A stretch of 64,000 nt of DNA from Desulfovirgula sp. (GTDB lineage Bacteria > Bacillota > Desulfotomaculia > Desulfotomaculales > Desulfovirgulaceae). Each line of letters begins with the position of its first letter. Position 1 is the first letter of the stretch. The notes under the pieces are model-generated. The model did not search any database and had not been told where the DNA came from. It saw only the letters and a program-made list of their open reading frames with translations. Of the stretch, positions 16,296 to 25,517 are shown in pieces. Location: positions 1-64,000 of the forward strand of contig DYEX01000151.1 in the NCBI GenBank assembly GCA_020725525.1, read 5' to 3'. The position numbers were made by a program, and so were the translations under genes.

Positions 16296-16854
16296 GGCGG
16301 TAAAGATCCTTCTGGCCGGGGAAGGCGGTCAGGGGGTCCAATCGGTAGCGGAAATCATTGCCGAGGCGGCCAACGAGGAAGGCCGCGAGGCCCTGTACAT
16401 CCCCAACTTCGGCGTGGAGCAGCGCGGTGGTGTTTCCATTGCCTATTTGCAGATAGGTGATGAACCCATCGGGGCACCCAAATTCCAGATCGGAGACATC
16501 GTCATTGCCCTTAGTGATCGGGCGGTGCACCGTACCCGGCAGTATGTAGGCCCCCAAACGCTGTTTGTTTATGATTCCAGCATTGAAGGCATCGAAGATG
16601 CCCTGCCCACCCAGGCGAAAAGGATTTTACCCATTCCCGCCATCGAAGTGTCCAATAATGAACTGCATCCCCGGGTGTTCAACATTGTCATCATGGGAGC
16701 GGTGATCAAGGCCACCGGGGTAATTTCGGTAGAAGAAGCTAAGAGGGCCATTGAGAAAAAACTTGGCTACAAGTTTGAAAAGAACCCCAGGTTACGGGAA
16801 CTGAATTTCCGGGCCCTGGAGCGGGGCATGGAGCTTGTGGCTCAAGCCATCTAA
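16288..16854 (+). CDS. 2-oxoacid:ferredoxin oxidoreductase, gamma subunit
   Basis: A 188-residue subunit with the family start KILLAGEGGQGVQSVAEIIAEAA, PNFGVEQRGGVS and the IPAIEVSN strand. ATG 16288 lies within the end of the beta gene after GGAGGGCGAGGC. A longer in-frame ORF from 16147 overlaps beta by about 150 bp and is rejected. Together with the ferredoxin-like delta gene it completes the four-subunit enzyme. Confidence 0.93.
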   Translation: MAKAVKILLAGEGGQGVQSVAEIIAEAANEEGREALYIPNFGVEQRGGVSIAYLQIGDEPIGAPKFQIGDIVIALSDRAVHRTRQYVGPQTLFVYDSSIEGIEDALPTQAKRILPIPAIEVSNNELHPRVFNIVIMGAVIKATGVISVEEAKRAIEKKLGYKFEKNPRLRELNFRALERGMELVAQAI

Positions 16855-16866
16855 GGGGGGTAAGTG

Positions 16867-17127
16867 ATGACACAGTCCTTTAAGGCTCGGACGATAGAAA
16901 CAAAGAAAAGCTACTGGACCATCTTCCCCGGCCTGTGCAAAGGTTGCGGGTTGTGCATGCAAAAATGCCCCAAAAAGTGTCTTTCCTGGTCTGATGTGCT
17001 GGGGGTTTACGGCACTCCTACGGTAGAACCCAGCGATGAGTGCATCGGCTGCGGTATCTGCCAGATATTTTGCCCTGACTGCGCCATTAATGTCAGCAAG
17101 AAAAAAGAGGAGAAGAAAGCCGGTTGA
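16867..17127 (+). CDS. 2-oxoacid:ferredoxin oxidoreductase, delta subunit (2x[4Fe-4S])
   Basis: An 86-residue ferredoxin-like subunit with two CxxCxxCxxxC motifs: CKGCGLCMQKCPKKC and CIGCGICQIFCPDC. It relays electrons between the TPP-bound intermediate and soluble ferredoxin. Start ATG 16867 (GTG 16864 also possible) follows AGGGGGGTAA. Last gene of the operon, ended by the terminator at 17136. Confidence 0.92.
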   Translation: MTQSFKARTIETKKSYWTIFPGLCKGCGLCMQKCPKKCLSWSDVLGVYGTPTVEPSDECIGCGICQIFCPDCAINVSKKKEEKKAG

Positions 17128-17135
17128 TAGTCAAG

Positions 17136-17168
17136 GGCCCTTTCCCCATGGGGAAAGGGCCTTTATCT
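17136..17168 (+). terminator. Intrinsic terminator of the oxidoreductase operon
   Basis: GGCCCTTTCCCC pairs with GGGGAAAGGGCC around AT (17136-17161), followed by TTTATCTT. The stem is perfect over 12 bp. Confidence 0.9.
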
Positions 17169-17291
17169 TAACAGCGCCGCCATTCGGCGGAGCTGGTCCG
17201 AAAAGGAGTTTGGGATACCACGGAACATGTTAACAGCTGCCAGTTGCTATTACACTATGAAGGGATGCAGGCAATGGTTCAGTGAACGGTT

Positions 17292-17498
17292 TTACTGAAT
17301 ATTTACCCGGGCCAGGCGCAGGCGGCGGTGGGCCATTTCGATATCGCCCCGGATTCTATGCAGGGTGGCGGGGTCAATACCGGTGCTGGCGGCAATTTCC
17401 ATATCAGAAAGGCCCTTTTTCCAGGCCCGGATTAAGCGGGAGACATTGGTTTTATACTTGCGGGAAAGGTTTTTTTCGTCAATTTTGTCACCTCGCAC
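17292..17498 (-). CDS. Small helix-turn-helix DNA-binding protein
   Basis: A 68-residue protein with an HTH (WKKGLSDMEIAASTGIDPATLHRIR): a SDMEIA helix, a STGID turn and a recognition helix ATLHRIR, then a basic tail. The start is GTG 17498 behind GGAGGGGCAAGGC; the longer frame to 17552 is hydrophilic and unlikely. It is transcribed away from the YaaO-like gene across about 160 bp. It may be a local regulator; no family name can be given. Confidence 0.65.
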   Translation of the reverse strand: MRGDKIDEKNLSRKYKTNVSRLIRAWKKGLSDMEIAASTGIDPATLHRIRGDIEMAHRRLRLARVNIQ

Positions 17499-17658
17499 GC
17501 CTTGCCCCTCCTTTCTTTTTGTCTTTAAACTTATTTTGACCGCGGTCTGCACCGGATATAAGATTAAACTAATGGCAATGCTTTATGAAGAAGGGAACTC
17601 ATGTTAAAATAAAGCTGTTGAGCCAAAATTTTGACCTGTTTTTAGGTGAAAACAATTT

Positions 17659-19104
17659 ATGAACCAAAAGGAAGCACCCCTGGTGGCCGCATTGTACGCC
17701 CATTGTGCCCAAAGTTATGCCCACCTGCACGTGCCGGCACACCGCCAGGGAGAAGCTATTTTTACCGAGTGGCAGGGAAGCAAAGAAATCCTGCAGCTGG
17801 ACCTTACGGAGCTGCCCGGTTTGGATGACCTGCATCATCCGCAGGGGGCGATAGCCCGGGCCCAGGCCCTGGCGGCCGCGCTTTTTGGTGCCGGGCAGAC
17901 CTTTTTTCTGGTTAACGGGAGCACGGTGGGTATAGCGGCCCTGATCCTGGCCCTGTGCGGTCCGGGGGAGGAGATCCTGCTTCCCCGCAATGCCCACCGG
18001 GCCGTCCTGGGCGGGTTGATTTTTTCCGGCGCAAAACCCGTTTTCCTTGAACCTGTGGTTATAGAGGAGTTTGGTATGGCGGCCGGATTGACCCCCCGGG
18101 GGGTTGAGGAGGCCCTCAAACAGAGCCCGCAGGCCAGGGCGCTGCTGGTACTGCACCCCACCTACTACGGGGTGACGGGCGATCTTGCCCGTCTGGTCGA
18201 GCTGGCCCACGGGGTGAACAAGCCTGTGCTGGCCGATGAGGCCCACGGCGTGCACTTTGCCTTTCATGCCGTGCTGCCGCCGCCGGCATTGCAGTGCGGC
18301 GCGGATGCTACGGTGCAGAGTATGCATAAGATGGGTGGTTCCCTCACCCAATCCTCCCTTTTGCATCTCAACGGCCGCCGGGTGGATGCCCAAAAGACGG
18401 CTCAAGCCTTGCGCCTTCTGCAGAGCAGCAGCCCCTCCTATCTTTTGCTGGCCTCCCTTGATGGGGCCCGCAGGCAACTGGCCACAGAGGGCAGGGAAAT
18501 GCTGGACCGGGCGGTGGGCCTGGCCCGGGAGGTGAGGCAGGCCCTATCCTGTTTGCCCGGCATTGCCGTGCTGGGAGAAGAACATCTGGGCCAGCCGGGT
18601 GTGTGCCGGCAGGACCCCACCCGGCTGGTGGTTTCCGTACGCCGCCTGGGATTAACCGGATACCAGGTGGCGCATATCCTGGCCCGGGATTACCGGGTGC
18701 AGGTGGAAATGGCCGATTATTATAACCTGGTGGTGGTCATTGGCATCGGCACCACCCGCCGTGATTGTGATCTCCTTATCCACGGGTTAAGAGAAGTGGT
18801 TTGCCGGCACGCAGGAGGACAACCTCTGATGGCCTGTCCCCAGCCGCCGCCGCTCCCGGTGGGGCGGCTAACACCCCGCGAGGCATGGCTGGCTCCCAGC
18901 CGCGCCCTGCCTTTGCCGGAATGCGCCGGCCACATTAGTGCCGAATGGGTGAACGTTTCGCCGCCGGGTATTCCCCTGCTCTATCCCGGGGAGGAGATTG
19001 GCCCGGAGATGGTCGAATATTTACAATGGATCAGGAATCTGTCCCTGCCTGTGCAGGGTCCTGAAGATCCAGGGCTGGCAAGCCTGCGGGTGGTGGTCTG
19101 GTGA
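17659..19104 (+). CDS. Orn/Lys/Arg decarboxylase-type PLP enzyme (YaaO-like)
   Basis: A 481-residue fold-type I PLP enzyme of the group III decarboxylase family. Features: LDLTELPGLDDLHHPQGAI near the start, FFLVNGSTVGI (phosphate and ring contacts), HPTYYGVTGD, the ADEAHGVHFAFH Asp, and SMHKMGGSLTQSS with the PLP-binding Lys near residue 222. The family acts on lysine, arginine or ornithine. In Bacillus the equivalent gene yaaO lies immediately before tmk, as here; the ends overlap by 4 bp. The exact amino acid is unknown. Confidence 0.9.
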   Translation: MNQKEAPLVAALYAHCAQSYAHLHVPAHRQGEAIFTEWQGSKEILQLDLTELPGLDDLHHPQGAIARAQALAAALFGAGQTFFLVNGSTVGIAALILALCGPGEEILLPRNAHRAVLGGLIFSGAKPVFLEPVVIEEFGMAAGLTPRGVEEALKQSPQARALLVLHPTYYGVTGDLARLVELAHGVNKPVLADEAHGVHFAFHAVLPPPALQCGADATVQSMHKMGGSLTQSSLLHLNGRRVDAQKTAQALRLLQSSSPSYLLLASLDGARRQLATEGREMLDRAVGLAREVRQALSCLPGIAVLGEEHLGQPGVCRQDPTRLVVSVRRLGLTGYQVAHILARDYRVQVEMADYYNLVVVIGIGTTRRDCDLLIHGLREVVCRHAGGQPLMACPQPPPLPVGRLTPREAWLAPSRALPLPECAGHISAEWVNVSPPGIPLLYPGEEIGPEMVEYLQWIRNLSLPVQGPEDPGLASLRVVVW

Positions 19105-19715
19105 AAGGTTTGTTTATTGTTTTTGAAGGTATCGATGGGACCGGCAAAACCACTCAGGCAAGACTTCTGGCCAAAGCCCTGGTGCGGCGGGGGTACCCGG
19201 TGGTGCTTACCCGTGAACCCGGGGGAACTCCGGTGGGAGAAAAAATCCGCGGCCTTTTGCTCAACCCGGAACTGGCCGGTTTAGACCCCCTGGCCGAGGC
19301 CTTTTTTTACGCCGGTGTCCGGGCGGAGCACGTGGCCCGCATCGTTCGCCCCGCCCTGGCAGATGGCCGGGTGGTGATTTGTGATCGCTTTGTGGATTCC
19401 AGCCTGGCCTATCAGGGTTACGGGCGGCAGCTGGACCTGGGGCAGTTGGAGCAAATTAACGCATTGGCTGCGGGGAGGCTGACCCCCGACCTGACAGTGT
19501 TGCTGGATATGCCGGCCGCCGAGGCCCTGGCCCGGTTGACCGGCAGGGCAGACCGTATGGAGCAGGAAAAGCTGGATTTTTTTGATAGGGTGCGTTGGGG
19601 CTACCGTCAACTGGTCAACCGGGAACCCCGGCGTTATCTTGTGCTGGATGGGCGCCTGGATTTCCAGGAGCTCCACCGGCAAATATTAAAGGCCGTGGAG
19701 GAGAGATTGGGGTGA
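19101..19715 (+). CDS. tmk: Thymidylate kinase
   Basis: Phosphorylates dTMP to dTDP. The 204-residue protein has the P-loop FEGIDGTGKTTQ (about 7-18), the DR(Y/F) motif CDRFVDSSLAYQGYGR and a short LID region RLTGRADRM. GTG start at 19101 overlaps the YaaO-like gene stop, and its own stop overlaps holB by 4 bp. Full length with intact motifs. Confidence 0.96.
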   Translation: MKGLFIVFEGIDGTGKTTQARLLAKALVRRGYPVVLTREPGGTPVGEKIRGLLLNPELAGLDPLAEAFFYAGVRAEHVARIVRPALADGRVVICDRFVDSSLAYQGYGRQLDLGQLEQINALAAGRLTPDLTVLLDMPAAEALARLTGRADRMEQEKLDFFDRVRWGYRQLVNREPRRYLVLDGRLDFQELHRQILKAVEERLG

Positions 19716-20701
19716 AACTGGCGAACATTATTGGACACGGGGAAATTATCCGCGCCCTGTGCCGGGCGGTGGAACAAAACAGGGTCAATCATGCCTATTT
19801 GTTTGCCGGGCCGGCCGGTGTGGGTAAGACCACTACGGCCCTGGCCTTTGGGGCCTCCCTGCTCTGCCGGCAACCCCAGAAGGGGGATGCCTGCGGTCAA
19901 TGCCAGGATTGCCGGCAGGTGGACGGGCAAAATCACCCGGACATGCACCGGATTGCTCCCGAAGGTGCTTCCATCAAGATCGGGCAGATGCGGGAGATGT
20001 TGCGCCGGATCACCCTTTCTCCCTATCAGGGGAAGCGACAGGTTTTTCTCGTGGAACAGGCGGACCTGATGACTCATGAGGCAGCCAACTGCCTTTTAAA
20101 GACCCTGGAAGAACCTCCGGCCGGTACGGTGCTTATTTTAATTTCCAGCCGCCCCCAGTCGCTTTTGCCCACGATTCTTTCCCGCTGCCAGATCTTCACC
20201 TTTCACCCGCTACCCGCAGAACAGGTGGTCAGAATTCTGGAGAGGGAAACAGCCGTTTCCCGTGAGGAAGTGGCAGTACTGGCCCGGCTCACCGGAGGGT
20301 GCCCCGGACGGGCCGTGCGGCTGGCCGGTGTGGCCGGCGGTTATTTTGCCGTCCGGCAAAGGGCGGTGGATCTGGCCACAGGGCTGGGACGGGCTTCCGT
20401 TATGGAAGCCTGCCGACAGGCTGCGCTTCTGGCTGAAGATAAGGAGCTGGCTCTGATTTATCTGGAATTGCTCCAGCTGTGGTACCGGGATTTGCTGGTA
20501 TGGATGGAAACTGCGACTCCCGGGTTGCTTTTCAACCGGGATTATCTCTCCCTGGTGGACCGGGAAGCCCGTTTTCACAGCCGCATCCGGCTGATTGCCG
20601 CAATCAAAGAAATTGAAGGAACCAGGGATTCTCTTTTAGCAAACGTTAATACCAGACTGGCGCTGGAAATGCTGTTTATGGGCCTGGCCGGCGCCGCCTG
20701 A
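19712..20701 (+). CDS. holB: DNA polymerase III delta-prime subunit
   Basis: Clamp-loader subunit, 329 residues. It starts LANIIGHGEIIRALCRAVEQNRVNHAYLF; the P-loop AGPAGVGKTTTA and the four-Cys zinc module (CRQPQKGDACGQCQDC) follow, then VEQADLMTHEAANCLLKTLEEPP with SRPQSLLPTILSRCQ as sensor/SRC motif. GTG 19712 overlaps the tmk stop; a longer frame from 19595 lies inside tmk and is rejected. The tmk-holB-ricT order is the conserved one. Confidence 0.95.
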   Translation: MKLANIIGHGEIIRALCRAVEQNRVNHAYLFAGPAGVGKTTTALAFGASLLCRQPQKGDACGQCQDCRQVDGQNHPDMHRIAPEGASIKIGQMREMLRRITLSPYQGKRQVFLVEQADLMTHEAANCLLKTLEEPPAGTVLILISSRPQSLLPTILSRCQIFTFHPLPAEQVVRILERETAVSREEVAVLARLTGGCPGRAVRLAGVAGGYFAVRQRAVDLATGLGRASVMEACRQAALLAEDKELALIYLELLQLWYRDLLVWMETATPGLLFNRDYLSLVDREARFHSRIRLIAAIKEIEGTRDSLLANVNTRLALEMLFMGLAGAA

Positions 20702-20747
20702 TTGACGGGGCTTTTCAGGCCAGGAGAGGTTGAATGGAGGGAATGAC

Positions 20748-21674
20748 ATGCCCTACCGGGTTGTAGGGGTCAGGTTCAGGCGGGCGGGTAAAATATATTA
20801 CTTTGACCCCGGGGAATATCAGCTCAGCCCCGGTGATCTGGTTATTGTGGAAACTGCCCGCGGTATAGAAAACGGGCAGGTGGTGATCGGGCCCACCGAA
20901 GTAGCGGACGAAGAGGTGGTTGCGCCTTTAAAAAAGGTCATTCGCCCGGCGACCGGGGAAGACCGGGAAAAGATAGCCGCCAACAAGAAAAAGGAAAAGC
21001 GGGCTTTTCAGATCTGCCTGGAGAAAATAGCCGCCCACGGCTTGCCGATGAAACTGGTAGACGTGGAACAGACCTTTGACGGCAACAAGATCATTTTTTA
21101 CTTTACCGCCGAGGGACGGGTGGATTTCCGGGAACTGGTAAGGGATCTGGCTGCGGTGTTTCGCACCCGCATTGAACTGCGGCAAATAGGAGTCCGGGAT
21201 GAAGCCAAGATGATGGGCGGCCTGGGATGCTGCGGGCGGGAATTATGCTGCAGTACCTGGTTGTGTGACTTTGCCTCCGTTTCCATCCGCATGGCCAAGG
21301 ACCAGAATCTTTCCCTGAACCCGACCAAAATTTCCGGTATTTGCGGACGCTTGATGTGTTGCTTGAAGTATGAAAATGAAATTTACGAACAGGCCAGGGA
21401 GGAACATCCCGAGATTGGTGCCCGGGTAATAACCCCCCATGGAGAGGGGAGGGTTACGGCCGTAAACATTTTTCGCAAGACCGTTACCGTAGAATTAAAG
21501 GAAAGCAGGCTTAATAAGGAGTATTCTTTTACCGAGGTAATCACCAGGACGAGAGGTGAACGCTGTGCAAACTCTGACCGCAATGATCAGGGAAATGGAG
21601 ACCAGGATTCAGACGCTGGCGAGCGATATGCAGAAAATAAAAAAACAGATTCGCCTTTTGATGGAGGAGAATGA
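20748..21674 (+). CDS. ricT: PSP1-domain protein RicT (YaaT)
   Basis: Member of the RicA/RicF/RicT complex that binds Fe-S clusters and, in Bacillus, affects RNA processing and sporulation. The 308-residue protein has the PSP1 domain core: [20 protein letters not shown], then the cysteine-rich [16 protein letters not shown] and [13 protein letters not shown] motifs that hold clusters. ATG 20748 follows TGGAGGGAATGAC. Its last about 110 bp overlap the yabA gene in another frame, an unusually long overlap, so the C-terminal charged tail (after [10 protein letters not shown]) may be partly incidental. Confidence 0.92.
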   Translation: MPYRVVGVRFRRAGKIYYFDPGEYQLSPGDLVIVETARGIENGQVVIGPTEVADEEVVAPLKKVIRPATGEDREKIAANKKKEKRAFQICLEKIAAHGLPMKLVDVEQTFDGNKIIFYFTAEGRVDFRELVRDLAAVFRTRIELRQIGVRDEAKMMGGLGCCGRELCCSTWLCDFASVSIRMAKDQNLSLNPTKISGICGRLMCCLKYENEIYEQAREEHPEIGARVITPHGEGRVTAVNIFRKTVTVELKESRLNKEYSFTEVITRTRGERCANSDRNDQGNGDQDSDAGERYAENKKTDSPFDGGE

Positions 21675-21870
21675 CAAGTTGCGGGAGGAGTTGGCCAGAG
21701 CCTACGGGCAGGCTGGCGAGAACAGCCCTGCCAGGGGAGGGCTGAAAAATCTGTGGGATCTCTACCAGCAGGGTTTTCATATTTGCAACGTGCACTTTGG
21801 TCGCATCCGGAACACAGAATGCCTGTTTTGTGAGGCATTCTGGGACAGGGAGCGGGAGGGCGGAAAGTGA
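21565..21870 (+). CDS. yabA: Replication initiation control protein YabA
   Basis: A negative regulator of initiation that bridges DnaA and DnaN in Bacillus. About 101 residues: N-terminal coiled coil ([19 protein letters not shown]), a short linker, and the C-terminal zinc module with [11 protein letters not shown] and CLFCEAF. GTG 21565 is placed by the GAGAGGTG site; GTG 21556 is an alternative. It starts inside ricT and overlaps rsmI by 4 bp. Confidence 0.9.
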   Translation: MQTLTAMIREMETRIQTLASDMQKIKKQIRLLMEENDKLREELARAYGQAGENSPARGGLKNLWDLYQQGFHICNVHFGRIRNTECLFCEAFWDREREGGK

Positions 21871-22727
21871 AACAGGGAGTGCTCTTTCTTTGCCCCACCC
21901 CCATCGGAAATCTGGAGGACATTACCTTACGGGTATTGCGTATATTGCGGGAAGTGGATCTGATTGCGGCCGAAGACACCCGGCATACCAGAAAGCTCCT
22001 GGCCCATTATGATATTCACACCTCGATGGTCAGCTACCGCGAACATAACCGCCATCAAATGGGCCGGCATCTTTTAAACCTGCTTTCAGCCGGCCAGAAG
22101 ATCGCCCTGGTTTCGGATGCCGGCATGCCCGGAATATCCGATCCCGGTGAAGAACTGGTTTCCCTGGCCGTAGCCCACGGTATTCCAGTGGTGCCTCTAC
22201 CCGGGCCCAATGCAGCCCTGGCTGCCCTGGTAGCTTCCGGTCTGCCCACCTCTTCCTTTTGTTTTGAGGGTTTCCTTCCTGCGGCTGCCGGCACCCGGCG
22301 CCGCAAGCTGGAGGACTTAAAAGGAGAGAGGCGGACCATTATTTTTTACGAGGCCCCCCACCGCCTCCTGGAAAGTCTAACTGATATGCTGAACATCTTC
22401 GGGGAGCGCCAGGTGGCCATTGCCCGGGAGCTAACCAAAAAATATGAAGAAATCTGGCGGGGAACGCTGTCACAGGCACTGGAACACTTTCGCCTAAACC
22501 CTCCCCGGGGTGAGTTTACCCTGGTCGTTGCCGGTGCCCGGGAAGGGGATGTGCCGGGTGCGCGGGATGAGTTCTGGCAGGGGCTTTCACCGAAAGAACA
22601 TGTTGTCCTGCTTCAGGCCCGGGGCATGGATAGAAAGGAAGCCATCAGGGAGGTGGCCAGGCAGCGGGGAATGCCCCGGCGGGATGTTTATAACCAGGTG
22701 GTTCGGGACAGGGATGATGAAGATTAA
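21867..22727 (+). CDS. rsmI: 16S rRNA (cytidine(1402)-2'-O)-methyltransferase
   Basis: Tetrapyrrole-methylase-fold enzyme, 286 residues, that 2'-O-methylates C1402 in the ribosomal P-site. Signatures: [64 protein letters not shown] and [19 protein letters not shown] start overlaps yabA. It is followed by a terminator, as expected for the end of the tmk-rsmI operon. Confidence 0.96.
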   Translation: MKQGVLFLCPTPIGNLEDITLRVLRILREVDLIAAEDTRHTRKLLAHYDIHTSMVSYREHNRHQMGRHLLNLLSAGQKIALVSDAGMPGISDPGEELVSLAVAHGIPVVPLPGPNAALAALVASGLPTSSFCFEGFLPAAAGTRRRKLEDLKGERRTIIFYEAPHRLLESLTDMLNIFGERQVAIARELTKKYEEIWRGTLSQALEHFRLNPPRGEFTLVVAGAREGDVPGARDEFWQGLSPKEHVVLLQARGMDRKEAIREVARQRGMPRRDVYNQVVRDRDDED

Positions 22728-22744
22728 ATGATGGATAAACTCTT

Positions 22745-22790
22745 AAGGGCCGGGTGGTGTTAAAATCCCTTCCCTCCCGGCCCTTTGGCA
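22745..22790. terminator. Intrinsic terminator after rsmI
   Basis: AAGGGCCGGG (22745-22754) pairs with CCCGGCCCTT (22776-22785), followed by TGG; the T run is short. The location between convergent rsmI and the AbrB-like gene suggests two-way use. Confidence 0.7.
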
Positions 22791-22812
22791 ATTGAGGTAA
22801 GATTATGAGTCC

Positions 22813-23067
22813 TTACATGGCCTTGGCGTTTTCAAACATCTCCACGGCACAGTTCCGGCACACCAGTTTGCCGCGGTAGAGCTGTACGTCCGCCGCGTTG
22901 CCGCAGAAGACACAGCCGGGCTCATATTTTTTAAGGATGATCTTTTCGTTGTCTACGTAGATCTCCAGGGCGTCCTTCTCGTCAATCCCCAGAGTCCGCC
23001 GCAGCTCGATGGGAATAACCACCCTCCCCAGCTCGTCCACCTTTCTCACAACACCTGTCGATTTCAA
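22813..23067 (-). CDS. abrB: AbrB-family transition-state regulator
   Basis: An 84-residue DNA-binding protein. Residues 1-50 are the swapped-hairpin AbrB domain: STGVVRKVDELGRVVIPIEL followed by RRTLGIDEKDALEI. The C-terminus adds CVFCGNAADV and LVCRNCAVE, two CxxC knuckles that may bind zinc; the SpoVT and AbrB C-termini differ in this respect. In Bacillus abrB lies between rsmI and metS, the same slot, so the locus is orthologous. AGGGGAGGGAAAG precedes the start. Confidence 0.92.
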   Translation of the reverse strand: MKSTGVVRKVDELGRVVIPIELRRTLGIDEKDALEIYVDNEKIILKKYEPGCVFCGNAADVQLYRGKLVCRNCAVEMFENAKAM

Positions 23068-23205
23068 AGTCTTTCCCTCCCCTTTAATTTTACATAGTTC
23101 GACAAGAAACTATTTTATCATACAAGTAAATGGTACCAAGTGACCCAGTAAAAGTCAATAGGTTTATGGATTATTTTGTATAAAATTCTCGCGGTAAGGG
23201 AAAAC

Positions 23206-23235
23206 TTGACAAGTCAAGGCACTTTTAAATAAAAT
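23206..23235 (+). promoter_or_regulatory. SigA-type promoter of metG
   Basis: TTGACA (23206-23211), an 18-bp spacer, TAAAAT (23230-23235). It stands directly in front of the T-box leader of metG. Confidence 0.7.
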
Positions 23236-23241
23236 CTAGGT

Positions 23242-23570
23242 GTTGGAGAAAAGCAATGAAGGGGAAGAGTAGAGCTGCCGGTACCCGTACAGAGAGCGGG
23301 GTCAGGTGAAAGCCCGCCGGGGAAGACAGTTTGAACATGGCCCCGGAGCTGCCCGCTGAACGCCCTCAAGGCCCAAAAGGGCACACTTTTTCAGTGAAGG
23401 GTCAGTAGGTGGGGCCGGGTTGAGCACCCGTTATCCATGCTTGCAGTATCGCCGCAGGGGTTTTAGCCTTTGTGGCCGTACTGGCCGAGGCCCCGGACCG
23501 TGAGGCCGGGGTGAATCTGGGTGGTACCACGGAAAGATCTCCGTCCCGGTAAACCGGGCGGAGTTTTTTT
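23242..23570 (+). promoter_or_regulatory. Methionine T-box leader with terminator
   Basis: Leader responding to uncharged tRNA-Met. Landmarks: GAAGAGTAGAGC (S-turn/AGTA), ACAGAGAGCGG distal motif, specifier strand TTTGAACATGGCC with ATG at 23337-23339, and T-box sequence GGGTGGTACCACGG at 23520-23532. The terminator CTCCGTCCCGGT/ACCGGGCGGAG followed by seven T residues covers 23539-23570. It matches the downstream methionyl-tRNA synthetase. Confidence 0.95.
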
Positions 23571-23592
23571 ATGGCAGCAAAGGAGGGATCTG

Positions 23593-25149
23593 TTGTTGCG
23601 CAAAACGTTTTATATCACCACACCCATTTACTACCCCAGCGACAACCTGCATATCGGCCATGCCTACACCACCGTGGCCGCCGATGCCATGGCCCGGTTC
23701 AAACGCCTCACCGGGTATGACGTCTGGTTTTTAACCGGTTCCGATGAACACGGGCAGAAAATTGAGCGCACCGCCCGGGCTAAAGGCACGACCCCCCAGG
23801 AATATGTGGACAGGATTGTGGCCGGCTTCAAGCACCTGTGGAAAAAACTGGACATCAGCTATGACGACTTTATCCGCACCACCGAAGAGAGGCACAAGCG
23901 GGTGGTCCAGGCCATTTTCCAGAAACTTTACGACCAGGGGGACATTTATAAGGCCAGCTACGAGGGCTGGTACTGCACTCCCTGCGAAACCTTCTGGACG
24001 GAAAGCCGGCTGGAGGAGGGTAACTGCCCGGACTGCGGCCGGCCGGTGGAGCTGGTGCGGGAGGAGAGTTACTTCTTCCGCCTGTCCAGGTATGCCGACC
24101 GGCTGCTGCAGTACATCGAGGAAAATCCCCATTTCATCCAGCCCGTCTCCCGGCGCAATGAAATGATTAGCTTTATAAAAAGCGGCCTGGAGGATTTGTG
24201 CGTTTCCCGCACCACCTTCGACTGGGGCATCCCGGTGCCCTTCGATCCCAAACATGTGATCTACGTCTGGGTGGACGCCCTGACCAACTACATTTCGGCC
24301 CTGGGTTACGGCAGCGAGGACGATGCCCTTTTCCGCAAGTTCTGGCCGGCTGACGTTCATCTGGTAGGTAAGGATATCGTACGCTTCCACAGCATCATCT
24401 GGCCCATTATCCTTATGGCCGCCGGCATTGAGCTGCCCCGGCAGGTGGTGGGCCACGGGTGGCTCCTGCTGGAGAGCGGCAAGATGAGCAAATCCAGGGG
24501 CAACGTGGTGGACCCCCTGATCCTGATTGACAAATACGGTGTGGATGCCATCCGCTACTACCTGCTCCGGGAGATGCCCTTTGGGGCCGACGCCTATTAC
24601 TCAGAGGAATCCCTGGTGCAGCGCATTAACATCGACCTGGCCAACGACCTGGGGAACCTGGTCAGCCGGACCCTGGGTATGATTGAAAAGTATTCCGGCG
24701 GCGTGCTGCCGCAACCCGGGCCGGCGGAAAGCGTGGACCGGGAACTAATTGAACTGGCCCAACAAACCCCCGCGGCGGTGGAGGAGTTGATTGACCGCCG
24801 GGAGCTCTCCAACGCCCTGGGCGCCGTCTGGAAGCTGGTCAACCGGGCCAATAAGTACGTCGACGAAACGGAGCCCTGGGTTTTGAACCGGGATCCCGCC
24901 CGGCGGGAGCGCCTGAATACCGTGCTCTATAACCTGGCGGAAAGTGTGCGTTTTATCGGCGTGTTGATCACTGCTTTCATGCCCAACACACCCGGCCGGA
25001 TCTGGTCCCAGCTGGGCATTGCCGGCCAACCCGGGCTCCATACCTGGGAGTCCTTAACCTGGGGGCGCCTGCCGGCGGGATTAAAGGTGCGGCGGGGCGA
25101 AGCCCTCTTCCCGCGCATTGATCTGAAGACCCTGGAAAAGGAAAATTAG
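23593..25149 (+). CDS. metG: Methionyl-tRNA synthetase
   Basis: Class I synthetase of about 518 residues, MetG1-like without the C-terminal tRNA-binding extension. Motifs: FYITTPIYYPSDNLHIGHAYT (HIGH), WFLTGSDEHGQKIERTA, a four-Cys zinc knuckle (CTPCETFW and CPDCGRPVE), the KMSKSRGNVVDP KMSKS loop. TTG start at 23593 follows AGGAGGGATC; TTG 23596 is equivalent. Sited after abrB and controlled by the Met T-box, as in many Firmicutes. Confidence 0.96.
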   Translation: MLRKTFYITTPIYYPSDNLHIGHAYTTVAADAMARFKRLTGYDVWFLTGSDEHGQKIERTARAKGTTPQEYVDRIVAGFKHLWKKLDISYDDFIRTTEERHKRVVQAIFQKLYDQGDIYKASYEGWYCTPCETFWTESRLEEGNCPDCGRPVELVREESYFFRLSRYADRLLQYIEENPHFIQPVSRRNEMISFIKSGLEDLCVSRTTFDWGIPVPFDPKHVIYVWVDALTNYISALGYGSEDDALFRKFWPADVHLVGKDIVRFHSIIWPIILMAAGIELPRQVVGHGWLLLESGKMSKSRGNVVDPLILIDKYGVDAIRYYLLREMPFGADAYYSEESLVQRINIDLANDLGNLVSRTLGMIEKYSGGVLPQPGPAESVDRELIELAQQTPAAVEELIDRRELSNALGAVWKLVNRANKYVDETEPWVLNRDPARRERLNTVLYNLAESVRFIGVLITAFMPNTPGRIWSQLGIAGQPGLHTWESLTWGRLPAGLKVRRGEALFPRIDLKTLEKEN

Positions 25150-25273
25150 GCACCCATGACGCATTCAGCTCCACAACTAGAGGATGAAAATGGCCGCCGT
25201 TTTGCACGAAGCGAGCGACTTTGAGCCGAGCAGGCGCCAAACTTAGCGAGACCGAGGGCGGAGGCGGGGCCGA

Positions 25274-25314
25274 GGGCATGGATGCCCGAGGCCAGCCCCT
25301 GAGGCATGGATGCC
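25274..25314. repeat. Two short GGCATGGATGCC palindromic hairpins
   Basis: GGGCATGGATGCCC at 25274-25287 and GGCATGGATGCC at 25303-25314 are near-perfect palindromes 15 bp apart, in a GAGGCATGG-type context. They lie downstream of metG, next to the CCCAGCACTCAC element. They could be a tail hairpin of the metG transcript or intergenic repeats. Confidence 0.55.
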
Positions 25315-25361
25315 GAATGGGCTGGGAACCCCGCCGGAGCCCGAGGTCGAGCGCTAGTTTG

Positions 25362-25458
25362 CCCAGCACTCACTGAAACCGGAGTTCTCTGATGGTATGA
25401 TGCTAATTAGATACTGTTTAAAAACCTGGGAAGGTACCTACACCCGGTGAGTGCTGGG
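25362..25458. repeat. Inverted-repeat element (97 bp), CCCAGCACTCAC ends
   Basis: Perfect 12-bp terminal inverted repeats (CCCAGCACTCAC at 25362, GTGAGTGCTGGG at 25447-25458) enclose 73 bp of AT-richer sequence without an ORF. A 96-bp element with identical ends but unrelated centre is at 58071. It sits 213 bp after metG and 59 bp before tatD. Confidence 0.85.
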
Positions 25459-25517
25459 GAACGGAGCGAGCGCGTGCAAACGGCAGGCAAGTAATATTTT
25501 CAGGACAGGGGGTTAGC

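Noticed and set aside
19595-19711. Upstream start for holB inside tmk
   Set aside because: The extra residues are a shadow of tmk; GTG 19712 matches the HolB N-terminus and the usual 4-bp overlap.
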